From contig JACKEN010000002.1 in assembly GCA_020632995.1 (NCBI GenBank), forward strand, positions 248,001-312,000: 64,000 nt of DNA. The letters run 5' to 3'. The DNA comes from Deltaproteobacteria bacterium (GTDB taxonomy: Bacteria > Myxococcota > Kuafuiibacteriia > Kuafuiibacteriales > Kuafuiibacteriaceae). Numbering within the stretch: position 1 is the stretch's first letter; the number at the start of each line of letters is the position of its first letter. Made by a program: the position numbers and the translations under genes. Below, in pieces: positions 52,393 to 60,542 of the stretch. The notes below the pieces were generated by a model. It searched no databases, was not told where the DNA came from, and saw only the letters and a program-made list of their open reading frames with translations.

Positions 52393-53544
52393 CTACTGGC
52401 TCAGCATGAGCTCTCGGGCGATCCGGGCGAGGGTGTCACCGAAGCTGGTCTGGCACACCGAGTCCGCCAGGCAGGAGACCCTGCTCCCGAGGCCCACGCA
52501 GTTGGCGACCGGGAAGAAGGGGTCGGCGTCGTGCACTTCTTGCTCCACCGCCCGGGCGAAGGTGACGTAGCGGGTGGCGGGGAGGGCGGCGCAGCAGTCG
52601 GGGGCGTTGAAGTAGGAGCACCAGGCGCAGTTGGTGGGGTCGGCGTTCCAGTAGTAGGACGCCAACGACGTGCAGGAGCCGTCGGAGCAGACCTCTCCGG
52701 CCTGGCAGTCCGTGCTGCGGTTGCAGATCTGGCCGGAGCCGGGGTCGGGGGCGGGGCCCTCGCACAGACTGCCGCACGCACCACCGGTGCCGAGGCCGCA
52801 GCGTGAGGGCGCACCGCCCGAGACGCCGCCGATCACCGCAACCCGGAGCTGGGCCGCCGGCTTCAGCTGCAGGAGGCGCTGCACGTACTGGTTCACCGGG
52901 CCGGTGCTCGCGTCGTCCTCATCGGTCACGAAGATGAGGATCAGGTTCGCGCCGGGTCGAAGGAAGGGGGTGCCGGTGCAGCCGTCCTGCTCCAGGGCGG
53001 CGAGGGCAGCTTCCAAGCCGCGCTCCCGGCCCGAGCCGCAGGCGCCCACCCGCACCGCGTCCTGGAACGCGGCGATGACGGAGGGCCGGTCCAGAGCCCG
53101 GGAGTCGATGACTCGGCGCGACGCGTTCGGATTGCGGAAGCAGGCGTGCTCCAGACCGATGGGCATGCACGCGCTGTGGTCGCCGGACTCCAGGACATAG
53201 TAGGGGCCAACGGTGGAGTGGGTGATGACCGAGACCCCACCCTGTTCACCACCAGAGGTGTCGAGGTCGGTGGAGATCACCGCGATGCGGTAGTCGCCCG
53301 TCCCCGCCACCTGGTTCACGAAGCTGGCGAAGTTGGCGGCGAGGTTCTGTTGATGGGCTTCGATGGAGCCGGAGTTGTCCACCACGAACAGGATGTCGGC
53401 GGGCACGACCTGGAGCAACGGGCCCGGCGTCCCCGCGTCGGGATCGCTCGTCGTCGTCCCGCCGTCCGGACCGAGGCTGAAGGTGTCGAGCCGCCCCCCA
53501 CACGCGAGGAGGACGACGGTGAGCAGGGGCGCCAGCCGCTTCAT
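52393..53544 (-). CDS. VWA-domain lipoprotein with intact MIDAS
   Basis: The signal peptide ends in the lipobox VVLLACGG (starting at MKRLAPLLTVVLLACGG). The VWA domain begins ILFVVDNSGSIEAHQQNLAA, with a complete DxSGS metal site, and continues NLILIFVTDEDDAS and LRVAVIGGVSGGAP. The C-terminal region is Cys-rich (CGLGTGGACGSLCEGP; CNRSTDCQAGEVC; CAWCSYFNAPDCCAALP), as in many myxobacterial secreted proteins. An upstream GTG at 53592 overlaps the caspase-gene stop; ATG 53544 is chosen because it gives a normal lipoprotein signal. It is last in the sigma/anti-sigma/caspase/VWA operon and is probably outer-membrane attached. Confidence 0.8.
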   Translation of the reverse strand: MKRLAPLLTVVLLACGGRLDTFSLGPDGGTTTSDPDAGTPGPLLQVVPADILFVVDNSGSIEAHQQNLAANFASFVNQVAGTGDYRIAVISTDLDTSGGEQGGVSVITHSTVGPYYVLESGDHSACMPIGLEHACFRNPNASRRVIDSRALDRPSVIAAFQDAVRVGACGSGRERGLEAALAALEQDGCTGTPFLRPGANLILIFVTDEDDASTGPVNQYVQRLLQLKPAAQLRVAVIGGVSGGAPSRCGLGTGGACGSLCEGPAPDPGSGQICNRSTDCQAGEVCSDGSCTSLASYYWNADPTNCAWCSYFNAPDCCAALPATRYVTFARAVEQEVHDADPFFPVANCVGLGSRVSCLADSVCQTSFGDTLARIARELMLSQ

Positions 53545-53588
53545 GACCCGTTGGAACCCCGAGCCCATCCGGACCGGAAACGCGATCG

Positions 53589-55118
53589 TCACAGCGACAC
53601 CCCCACCCCGAGCTCGCCCCCGCCGGTGGGTCGCACCGTCACCCCCTCGGCCTGCCGCAGCCCGACGAGGTCGAGGTGGCCGACGAGGACGAGGTGCAAC
53701 CAGTCTTGCAGAGGTACCTCCGCCCCCGCCCGCAGGGTGAGCGGCAACACCAGATCCCGGAGCGCCTCGGGGCTCGAGCCCCCGAGCTGGCCCCGCTGCG
53801 AGACCCAGGCGAGCTGCAGCTCCGCCCCGCCCACCAGGGCCAGCCAGGGGAGCACCGGGCGTCGCACCTGCGCGAGGAGCCCCGCCCCCAGCTGGTCCAG
53901 GTCGACCTGGATGCCGTCCTCGCGCGCGTAGGCGGCGTGACCCCAGGTCGCCACTACCCCGAGCTCCACCGGCCCCACCCGGCGGCTGTAGGCCGCCCGC
54001 AGGCCGTGTTGCAGGCCAGCGTCTGTCAGGTAGCCCTGGGTGACCCGGTAGGCGGCCTCCAGGCGACCCGCGGGCGCGCGCCCGCCCTTGGCCGCGAGCA
54101 CCGCGAGGGGTCGGCTCTGCATCGAAGCCTCGTCGAAGGTGGTGCTGTGGCCGGCCTCGACCTCTACCTCGGCCGCCCAGTACCGGCCCGCGCGCACCTT
54201 GCTCACCACGTAGGCCCCGGCCGGGAGCGCCACCCGCACCGGCCGGGCCGGCGCCTTGGCGATCTCCGCCACCACTCCGTCGGCGCCCTGTCCGCGGATC
54301 AAGAACTCGCCCGACGCGCCCTCGGGCAGCACCAGGTAGGCGAGGTCGTCGCGGAGCCACGTCAACACGAGTTGACCGCGGCCCTGGACGTCCAGATCGT
54401 AGGTGGGGTGCTGGGTGCCCGAGAGGCCAGCCTGGGTGCGCCCCACCGTGCCGTGGTAGGCGAAGCGGTAGGCCTCGTCGAGCGACACCCGCCCGTCGCC
54501 CGAGACGTCGGCCGCCCCGCGCAGCCCGGTGATCAGGTAGTGGGTGAAGAACGAGGCCTCGATGTCGTCCGACTCGTGCGACAGCTCCCCCGGGGCGCTC
54601 GAGGTCACGAACACCCCGCCCTGGAACAGATCCGAGGGCTCCACCACCTCCACCCCCACCAGGGGCACCACCTGGGCCCCCTTGGGCCGCGCCGCCGCGC
54701 CGGTCTGGCACGCGTCGAGGATCGCCACGTGGAGCCGCGCAGGCAGGCGCCGCAGGTGCGCCCTGAGCTCGCTGAACTCGAAGCGGGTGTCGTTCATCAA
54801 CAGGGCCCGGCCGTCGGCGTGGCCCGAGTAGTAGAAGAGCACGGTGGCGGGCTCGTCCAGGCTCGCCAGGTGAGCCTGGAGCCGGTCGAGGAGGGCCGCA
54901 AGCTCGCCTGCGTCCCGGCCGAGGAGGGTGTGGGCCTCCTCGACGCCGCCGAGGTCCGTCAACACCGCCTGCATGCGCTCGGCGTCCCGCTCCGCGAAGC
55001 GCAGTGGCGTTCGGCCGGCCCCGCCGCTGTCGTTGCCCACCACCACCGCCACCCGCAGCTCGCCCGCGAGCGCGGGGGTGCCGGCCAGGAGCAGGGCCAC
55101 GACGACGAGGCGCCTCAC
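53589..55118 (-). CDS. Secreted caspase-family (C14) protein with C-terminal barrel-like region
   Basis: A signal peptide (MRRLVVVALLLAGTPALAG) directs export. The protease domain has the p20-type strands LRVAVVVGNDSGGAG, the catalytic His in ATVLFYYSGHADGRALLMN and the catalytic Cys in HVAILDACQTGAAARPKG, both intact. A short EF-hand-like loop appears in DVSGDGRVSLDEA. The C-terminal 200 residues (LVLPLTLRAGAEVPLQ, LVGHLDLVGLRQAEG) have amphipathic beta strands, suggesting an outer-membrane barrel. The start GTG at 55118 overlaps the anti-sigma gene stop (GTGA). An exported caspase-like peptidase under ECF control suggests an envelope stress or surface processing role; this is inferred. Confidence 0.83.
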   Translation of the reverse strand: MRRLVVVALLLAGTPALAGELRVAVVVGNDSGGAGRTPLRFAERDAERMQAVLTDLGGVEEAHTLLGRDAGELAALLDRLQAHLASLDEPATVLFYYSGHADGRALLMNDTRFEFSELRAHLRRLPARLHVAILDACQTGAAARPKGAQVVPLVGVEVVEPSDLFQGGVFVTSSAPGELSHESDDIEASFFTHYLITGLRGAADVSGDGRVSLDEAYRFAYHGTVGRTQAGLSGTQHPTYDLDVQGRGQLVLTWLRDDLAYLVLPEGASGEFLIRGQGADGVVAEIAKAPARPVRVALPAGAYVVSKVRAGRYWAAEVEVEAGHSTTFDEASMQSRPLAVLAAKGGRAPAGRLEAAYRVTQGYLTDAGLQHGLRAAYSRRVGPVELGVVATWGHAAYAREDGIQVDLDQLGAGLLAQVRRPVLPWLALVGGAELQLAWVSQRGQLGGSSPEALRDLVLPLTLRAGAEVPLQDWLHLVLVGHLDLVGLRQAEGVTVRPTGGGELGVGVSL

Positions 55119-55837
55119 GGCACCTCCTTGGTGATGAGCCACGAGGACACGTCGCCCCATGATGACAGGTCCCCCGGGTCCAGGTCAGCGCGCGCCGCCT
55201 CATTCCGCCCGGCCAGCCGGCGCCGGATGTCGGCCGCGACGTCGGCGGCCACCAGCGGCTCGGCGCTCACCACCACGAAGACCCGCTCGGGCCCCGGCGC
55301 GTCGTCCAGCTCGAGCCCCATGGGCAGGGTGCGCTCCACCCCGGGCTCCACCCGCACGCTCCGCCCGTCCGGCCCGGCCAGCCAGGGGCGCACCGCCCCC
55401 GAGGCCTCCGCCGCCACCACGAGGAGGTGGGGATGTGCGGTGGTGTAGCGCACCACCAAGGTGTCGCCGCTCCGCAGCGCCTCCCCGAGGAACGGCACCG
55501 CCGGCCCCGGCCCCCGGGTCACCGCGAGCCGGACCGCGGTGTCACCCTTCGCGCGGACTCCCGGGGACTTCGGCACCACGGTGAACAGGAGCACCGCCGC
55601 CGCGGCGACCGCAAGCACGCTTGCGCCGGCCCACCACCGAGGTCGGGACGGCCGCGCTGCGCGCCCCAGCGCGTCGAGGCTGGGGTAGCGGGTGAGGAAC
55701 GCGGCGTCCTCCGCCCGCAGCTCCGCCACCCGCGCCGACAGCCCGGGGTCCGCCGCCACCCGCGCCTGGAGGTCGGGCGAGGCCGCGTCGAGCACGTGGA
55801 GGTCGAGGTCCAGTCGAGAGGGCTTGGGTTCGGTCAT
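55115..55837 (-). CDS. Membrane-anchored anti-sigma-factor candidate (FecR/ECF-associated type)
   Basis: A 240-residue single-pass protein. The N-terminal 75 residues are cytoplasmic and helical (LDLDLHVLDAASPDLQARVA, LSARVAELRAEDAAFLTRY), followed by one membrane helix (WWAGASVLAVAAAAVLLFTV) and a periplasmic beta domain (GDTLVVRYTTAHPHLLVVAA, EPGVERTLPMGLELDD). The order sigma-first with ATGA overlap, and this topology, fit an anti-sigma regulator. It lacks a clear zinc-binding HxxxCxxC. Its C-terminal beta region is of the DUF4384-like kind, but that is a weak call. It links the sigma factor to the secreted downstream proteins. Confidence 0.65.
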   Translation of the reverse strand: MTEPKPSRLDLDLHVLDAASPDLQARVAADPGLSARVAELRAEDAAFLTRYPSLDALGRAARPSRPRWWAGASVLAVAAAAVLLFTVVPKSPGVRAKGDTAVRLAVTRGPGPAVPFLGEALRSGDTLVVRYTTAHPHLLVVAAEASGAVRPWLAGPDGRSVRVEPGVERTLPMGLELDDAPGPERVFVVVSAEPLVAADVAADIRRRLAGRNEAARADLDPGDLSSWGDVSSWLITKEVP

Positions 55838-56403
55838 GGCGTGCCCTCCAGGGCCTCCAGGTCCGCGAGGTGGGCCTGGATCTTCGACAGCGCGCGCTGC
55901 AGCCGGTTGCGGACGGTGCGCTCGGTGACCCCGAGCAGTGCGGCGATCTCGGCCTGCCCCATCTCGTCGTGGTACCGGTGCACGAGCAGCTGCACGTCCT
56001 CGGCCGACAGCCGCCCGAGCAGCACGCTCAGGAGCTGCCGCCGCTGCAGGTCAGCCTGCGGCGACGCCTGGGCGGTCGGCACCTCGCGCCCGACGAGCGC
56101 GAGCACCCGGCTCCGGGTCCGCGCTCGCCGCAGCCGGTTCAAGCAGAGGTTGGTGGCCACCCGGTAGATCCAGGTCGCGATGTCAGCGTCCCCGCGAAAA
56201 GAAGGCAGCCTCCGCTGGATCTGGAGGAACACGTCATGCACCGCGTCCAGGCTCTCCTGCTCGTCGGCGAGCAAGGCGCGGCACCGCCGGTGGATCATGG
56301 GCGCATGACGGCGGTACAGGGCCTCCCACTCGCGGCTATCCACGGCTGCCGAGGTCTCCCCGGGGGTCGCCTCGGCATAGGCCAAGCTGAGCCGCGACAC
56401 CAT
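55834..56403 (-). CDS. ECF-type RNA polymerase sigma factor
   Basis: Sigma-70 region 2 reads ALYRRHAPMIHRRCRALLAD and ADIATWIYRVATNLCLNRLRR, and region 4 is LSVLLGRLSAEDVQLLVHRY followed by IAALLGVTERTVRNRLQRAL. No regions 1 or 3 are present, which defines the ECF group. The ATG at 56403 is reached 5 bases after a conserved 34-bp upstream element. The gene overlaps the anti-sigma candidate by ATGA. The element suggests positive autoregulation: the same sequence recurs upstream of a neighbouring small gene. Confidence 0.92.
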   Translation of the reverse strand: MVSRLSLAYAEATPGETSAAVDSREWEALYRRHAPMIHRRCRALLADEQESLDAVHDVFLQIQRRLPSFRGDADIATWIYRVATNLCLNRLRRARTRSRVLALVGREVPTAQASPQADLQRRQLLSVLLGRLSAEDVQLLVHRYHDEMGQAEIAALLGVTERTVRNRLQRALSKIQAHLADLEALEGTP

Positions 56404-56408
56404 CCCAG

Positions 56409-56442
56409 CCCTTCGACACCGGACCCGCCCCAGACCGGAAAG
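56409..56442 (-). promoter_or_regulatory. 34-bp element upstream of the ECF sigma gene
   Basis: On the minus strand CTTTCCGGTCT, a 12-base spacer and GTGTCGAAGGG end five bases before the sigma start codon. The same arrangement with 30 of 34 identical bases occurs at 56852-56885. The outer blocks are invariant and the spacer varies, as expected of -35/-10 elements; the last block could also act as a Shine-Dalgarno site. If it is a promoter, the transcript would be almost leaderless. Confidence 0.5.
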
Positions 56443-56460
56443 CCACCCGCACTTTTCGCC

Positions 56461-56847
56461 TCAGCTCCGCCGGGCCCCCTGCGCCTCCACCGCCAGCCCG
56501 ACCCGGACCGACCGCCGCCCATACGCCCGCAGCCGCCCGTCGAGCCGAGCCCGAACCGCCGGGACCACCTCATCCTCCAGCCGCGCCATCAGCGCCGCCG
56601 CCGAGGCCCGAGTCCGCAAGAAATCCACCACCTCGGCCAGCACCATACAGCCCAGCGCCTCCGCCGAAGCCCGCTGCCCATGGGCAAACCACCGCCGCTC
56701 GGGGTCGACCTCCACGTCCACCTCGATGGCCACCCGATACTCCCGACCCGACCCCCGCACCCGCAGAGTATGCGCCGCCCTGCGAACCCGAAGCCGCTCC
56801 AGCGACTCATGAAGGGGGACCACCTCGTCCGGCCAGCACGCACCCAT
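56461..56847 (-). CDS. Small hypothetical protein, paralogue A of a tandem pair
   Basis: About 128 residues, soluble, Arg-rich. The central part is VAIEVDVEVDPERRWFAHG followed by CMVLAEVVDFLRTRASAAAL and AVRARLDGRLRAYGRRSVRV. It matches the next upstream gene in this core (VLAE-VxFLRT, RLDGRLR-YG-R), so the pair arose by duplication. The ATG at 56847 is preferred to the GTG at 56862 because it has the same spacing to the shared 34-bp element as the sigma gene. Function unknown; a shared promoter with the sigma factor suggests membership of its regulon. Confidence 0.55.
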   Translation of the reverse strand: MGACWPDEVVPLHESLERLRVRRAAHTLRVRGSGREYRVAIEVDVEVDPERRWFAHGQRASAEALGCMVLAEVVDFLRTRASAAALMARLEDEVVPAVRARLDGRLRAYGRRSVRVGLAVEAQGARRS

Positions 56848-56851
56848 GCCC

Positions 56852-56885
56852 CCCTTCGACACCCGACCCCGCCAAGACCGGAAAG
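56852..56885 (-). promoter_or_regulatory. 34-bp element, second copy
   Basis: Same CTTTCCGGTCT-N12-GTGTCGAAGGG pattern as at 56409-56442, four bases before the ATG of the small gene. It is the second site found in the window; the exact CTTTCCGG core was not found upstream of other genes here. Confidence 0.5.
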
Positions 56886-56892
56886 TCAGCCC

Positions 56893-57381
56893 TCAGACAT
56901 GCACCACGAGGTTCACCTGCGTCGCCCGCCACCCATACGTCCGCAGCCGCCCATCAAGCCGCCCCCGCAACTCGACCTGCACCACCCGAACCTCGCTCAC
57001 CAGCGCCTCGAACGACGGCCCCGTCCGCAGGAACGCCACCGCCTCCGCCAACACCACGCTCCGCAACGCCGCCTCCGAAGGCGCCACCGCCCAAGCCACC
57101 TGCCGCCGCCCCGGGTCCACCTCCACCTCGATGTCCATGTCCACCGCGATGTCCCGCGCATAGTCCCGCGCCCGCAGCACATGCCGCCGCCGCGCAACCC
57201 GGATGACGCGCTCCTGCTGCCGCTGCGAGGGCGCCCGGAGCGGCACCACCGTCGGCGTCTCCGGGCGCGGCGGAGGTCGACGGTGCGGCTGTCGTGAAGG
57301 CGGCGCGCGCAGCGGCTGAGGCGAGGGCGCGCGAGCGCCCGCATGCATCGAGGGCAGGGCGGCGTGGGACGGGCTGGTCAT
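56893..57381 (-). CDS. Small hypothetical protein, paralogue B of a tandem pair
   Basis: 162 residues from ATG 57381. The N-terminal 55 residues are Pro/Arg-rich and probably disordered (PPSRQPHRRPPPRPETPTV). The conserved core is IAVDMDIEVEVDPGRRQVAW, then VLAEAVAFLRTGPSFEALVS and RGRLDGRLRTYGWRATQVNL, matching paralogue A. No domain was recognised. It lies upstream of paralogue A in the same direction and may be cotranscribed with it. No copy of the 34-bp element precedes it. Confidence 0.55.
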   Translation of the reverse strand: MTSPSHAALPSMHAGARAPSPQPLRAPPSRQPHRRPPPRPETPTVVPLRAPSQRQQERVIRVARRRHVLRARDYARDIAVDMDIEVEVDPGRRQVAWAVAPSEAALRSVVLAEAVAFLRTGPSFEALVSEVRVVQVELRGRLDGRLRTYGWRATQVNLVVHV

Positions 57382-57502
57382 GCCCGGGGTAGAGCAGCCG
57401 GTATGCCGGTGGGGTTAGTGTTGGAATTTGCTGGGGATTTGGCGTTTCGTCCGGTCGAGGTGCCCGGACGCGTCCGGGCGCATCCGGACGAAGGAGGCGA
57501 GG

Positions 57503-57852
57503 TCAGCGCGAAGGCTTCGCCGCGCGCAAGATCCACACCTCTGCCCCATGGCCGGCTCAGGCGTGCCTTCGGGCAGAAGGATGAAGAGGTTCTTCCCGCC
57601 CCCAATCGAAGTCGATACTGCGACTTCGAGGGGCTCGTGGACCGTCGCATCGTCACCGGCCCTTCGAAGCTGGATCTGCTTGCCGGCGGCTCTCTGCAGG
57701 TCATCCTCACCGAGGCTCGACATGTGCTCGTTGGTCCCGGCCAGCACGAGGCCTCGGCCGGGCACGAGGAAGACATCGTGGACCGTCATGAAGAGGGTGT
57801 ATTTCGTCGCGTTCATGGTCTCTGATCCAGAGTCGGTCTCGGACATCGCCAA
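57503..57852 (-). CDS. EF-Tu domain-2-like small protein, frame-disrupted as read
   Basis: The block LFMTVHDVFLVPGRGLVLAG then QIQLRRAGDDATVHEPLEVA and LFILLPEGTPEPAM has the beta-barrel pattern of translation-factor domain II, as stand-alone small proteins of that family do. Two bases after the end of that block the frame changes at a GGGG run. With one G added, the frame reads GAEVWILRAAKPSR and stops at 57503, the expected C-terminus. Read uncorrected, it runs on to 57415 with non-family sequence. ATG 57846 or 57816 may be the true start. Function is unknown. The break is best explained by a homopolymer error. Confidence 0.6.
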
Positions 57853-57915
57853 CCAACGGCGATTCGTCAGGTCCCACCGGTCCCTGCCCCGGGGCGGCGT
57901 CGCGCTTGCTGTCGG

Positions 57916-59598
57916 TCAGACGTCCACGAAGAGGCTGGGGCTGATCCCGACCAGGAACCGGCACATTGGCTCGGAACCTGCGATCGCAAGAGACTGCCTC
58001 GCCCGGGTCATCGCCACGAACAGCAGCCGTCTCAGGCGCTCCAAGTCTTCCACGTGATCTTCGTCCCCGGTGGCGGCGTTCAAGAAGCTGCCCGGGAAGG
58101 TGGTGTCATCGAGGCCGGCCAGGATGACGTGGTCCCACTCCAAACCCTTTGTTTGATGGAAGGTCACGATGGGCAGCGGGCCGATCGACTCTGCGGCCTC
58201 TTCGAACCTCGCGACACGGCTCTCGAGCCCCGCGGCCTTGAGGGCTCGACGCATCTGGAATCCCGAGGCCCTTGTGGGCACGGCCACGACAATGGAGGCC
58301 GCGGGTCGGAGCGCCCGCTGCTGCGCCACGCGCTCGGCGATTGCACGAGTGACCTCGGCACCTGTTGCGCGCCGGATTCGGTGCACGACTGGGCCCCTTC
58401 GTTCTGAGAGGCCGGGCGCGACGTAGTCCGAGTCCCGCGTCAGCGCGCTCGTTGCCAGCACCTGGGTGGCGACAGCCAGGATCTCCCGGCTAGACCGTTG
58501 GCTCATGGCCAGTGCGCGGCTCCGGGCGGGCGGGATGGGGATGCCGACCTCCTTCCACGTGAAGTCTCGACGGTAGATGCGCTGAGCAAGGTCACCTGCC
58601 AGGGTCAGCGAGGTCTTGGCACATGGCGCCAGGGCGGCGAGCCAGCTCCTGTCGAAGTCCTGGACCTCATCCACAAAGACGTGCTCGTAGCACAGGTTGT
58701 CAGGCCACGTTCCGCCGAACCTGCGGAGCGCTTCGCGTACGAGGCCACCCGGATCATCGACGTCCCAGAGGCGCTCGCCCGCGAGCCTCCGCCGATAGGC
58801 CTCGAACGCATCCCAAACGAGGGCACGGTCCGCGACAGTGACGCGGTGTCGTTGGCGTCCGACCCGCTCGGCTCGGGTGTAGTCCTCGCGGATGTCGATG
58901 CCTCGCCCAGCGATCCAGGCGAACTCCTCAGCCCAGAACTCGGGCCCTGCACTCAGAAGCCGGTGTCCGGCCCACCGGGCCTGGAGCATCTGCAAGATGC
59001 CGGGAAACGCCTTGTCGAGATCCTTGCCATAGGCCCAGCGTCGGACCGAGAGGCCGAGGGCCTTGGCTCTCGCCCTGGCCCAGTCGTGGTAGGTCATCAC
59101 TTCGACGCCAGAGTTCAAGCCGAGCCTCACCAGGACCGCCTTGACGTACGCGCACAGCGGCCGGCTGTAGGTCAGGAAGAGCAAGCTGCCCGTGTTGAAG
59201 CTCCGCTGGATCCAGCCCGCCCTCGCTGCGAGCACGGTGGTCTTCCCCGACCCCGCTTCTCCTCGAATGAGGAGGTTGCCCGAAGCGCCGAATCGGATGA
59301 GCTGGAGCTGCTCCTCGGTCAACTCAATCAGCATGGTAGGCAGCGCTCGCATGAACTCGCTGACGGGCTCGGAGGGCCGCGCTTCAGGGCTCCTCGGACC
59401 GGTATCTCTCAGGGACCAGGTGGAAGAGGCCTCGTCCTGCATGACTTGCCCAGCCAGGTCGCCGTATAGAGCCTGGTTGACCTGCTTGCGCGTGACTGCA
59501 CGGCCCAGTTCGGCGCTCGCCAGGGTCGCGATGTTGGCGGCGCGGAGGCGTTGGTTCGCCCTGAGGATCTGGATGATGGTCACGTTCAGGACCTTCAT
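57916..59598 (-). CDS. UvrD/Rep-like superfamily 1 helicase
   Basis: The 560-residue protein begins with a winged-helix-like N-terminus (MKVLNVTIIQILRANQRLRA ANIATLASAE). Helicase motifs follow: Q-type ELTEEQLQLIRFGA, Walker A GEAGSGKTTVLAARA (residue about 115), motif II HVFVDEVQDFDRS, motif III DLAQRIYRRDFTW, motif V TFHQTKGLEWDHVIL and motif VI FVAMTRARQSLAI. It should move along single-stranded DNA. It is shorter than UvrD (about 720 residues) and lacks an obvious nuclease domain. The ATG at 59598 forms an ATGA overlap with the upstream UDG-like gene, so the two act together. Base composition is less GC-rich than the surrounding genes. Confidence 0.85.
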   Translation of the reverse strand: MKVLNVTIIQILRANQRLRAANIATLASAELGRAVTRKQVNQALYGDLAGQVMQDEASSTWSLRDTGPRSPEARPSEPVSEFMRALPTMLIELTEEQLQLIRFGASGNLLIRGEAGSGKTTVLAARAGWIQRSFNTGSLLFLTYSRPLCAYVKAVLVRLGLNSGVEVMTYHDWARARAKALGLSVRRWAYGKDLDKAFPGILQMLQARWAGHRLLSAGPEFWAEEFAWIAGRGIDIREDYTRAERVGRQRHRVTVADRALVWDAFEAYRRRLAGERLWDVDDPGGLVREALRRFGGTWPDNLCYEHVFVDEVQDFDRSWLAALAPCAKTSLTLAGDLAQRIYRRDFTWKEVGIPIPPARSRALAMSQRSSREILAVATQVLATSALTRDSDYVAPGLSERRGPVVHRIRRATGAEVTRAIAERVAQQRALRPAASIVVAVPTRASGFQMRRALKAAGLESRVARFEEAAESIGPLPIVTFHQTKGLEWDHVILAGLDDTTFPGSFLNAATGDEDHVEDLERLRRLLFVAMTRARQSLAIAGSEPMCRFLVGISPSLFVDV

Positions 59599-60311
59599 GA
59601 TCTGGGCTCCTCGAAGGTCGTGATTGCTGCCTCGACCCAGTCGAGCTCCGGCTTGCCTTGCGGATGACAGAGCACCGCCACGGGTACATCGCCCAACCGA
59701 CCTACGGCCTCCAGTGGGCCGGGGCCCCGGCGCTCCAAGGCGATGCCCAGCTCGGGCTGGAGGTCGCCCATCCAACCGACTCCAGTGAGGGCGAGCACCC
59801 GACGGGGGCGGTAGTACGCTAGCTCGGCGCGGATGAGCTGGGCGCAAGGTTCGCGCTGGGCCTTGCGCAGGGTCGCGGCTGGATTACCGCCGGCATACGG
59901 CGCGACCTTGTAGAGGTTGCTCCACACGAGGTGGCTCGGCCAGTCCTCTGCGGTGCCTATGTTGAGGGCTCGGCAGACGCCCTCGATGGCGCGCCAGAAG
60001 GCGGACCGGGAGGTGGAGTAGCCCTCGTGCCGCTCAGGGTGGGCACGGGAGTCCAGGACCCAGGCGAGCGGGCAGGTGTCGCCCTCCACGATGCCCAGGG
60101 TGGTCTGCGCGCGCGCAAGTCGGCCTGCGTCGTCGGCGATCTGGTCGATGGTCCAGGGCGCGGCCCAGCCGTTCACGGCGCGGCCGATGACCATCAGCTC
60201 GCCGGACCAGGCATGGCCGGCGTGGGCCGCGAAGAGGGTCATCCGCTGCTTGAGCGGCTGTTGATGGACGGAGCGGAGGATCTCGGTGAGCAGTGGGGCG
60301 TCGAATCGCAT
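59595..60311 (-). CDS. Uracil-DNA-glycosylase-like fold protein
   Basis: About 238 residues from ATG 60311 (GAGG upstream). Segments resembling the UDG superfamily are a first nucleotide-binding motif MVIGRAVNGW, the central SNLYKVAPYAGGNPAATLRK (like NxxKxxPxxGNP) and the C-terminal VAVLCHPQGKPELDW (HP motif). The block RAELAYYRPRRVLALTGVGWM has the strand pattern of the UDG sheet. The fit is by pattern only, and the base-excision residue cannot be confirmed. Coupled by ATGA to the helicase gene. A longer start at 60371 or 60380 is possible but less likely. Confidence 0.5.
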   Translation of the reverse strand: MRFDAPLLTEILRSVHQQPLKQRMTLFAAHAGHAWSGELMVIGRAVNGWAAPWTIDQIADDAGRLARAQTTLGIVEGDTCPLAWVLDSRAHPERHEGYSTSRSAFWRAIEGVCRALNIGTAEDWPSHLVWSNLYKVAPYAGGNPAATLRKAQREPCAQLIRAELAYYRPRRVLALTGVGWMGDLQPELGIALERRGPGPLEAVGRLGDVPVAVLCHPQGKPELDWVEAAITTFEEPRS

Positions 60312-60542
60312 GGCGGTCACCCTCGGAAGACGTTGGCCCGGCGCCAGGTCAGGTGATTCAGGGCTCAGCATCCTACTCAAGACAGACTACGAGCCTCGCG
60401 CAGAACGCAGGCAGCCGCAAGGCGGCCGACCTGGCAATCGGTACCCACGCAGACTCATGGACTTGCTCACGGGTCCTGAGTCCAGTCGGGTGGCAGGCGC
60501 AAGACATGCCCGCCGCCACTGGCAAGTCAGCCTGCGACGGAC

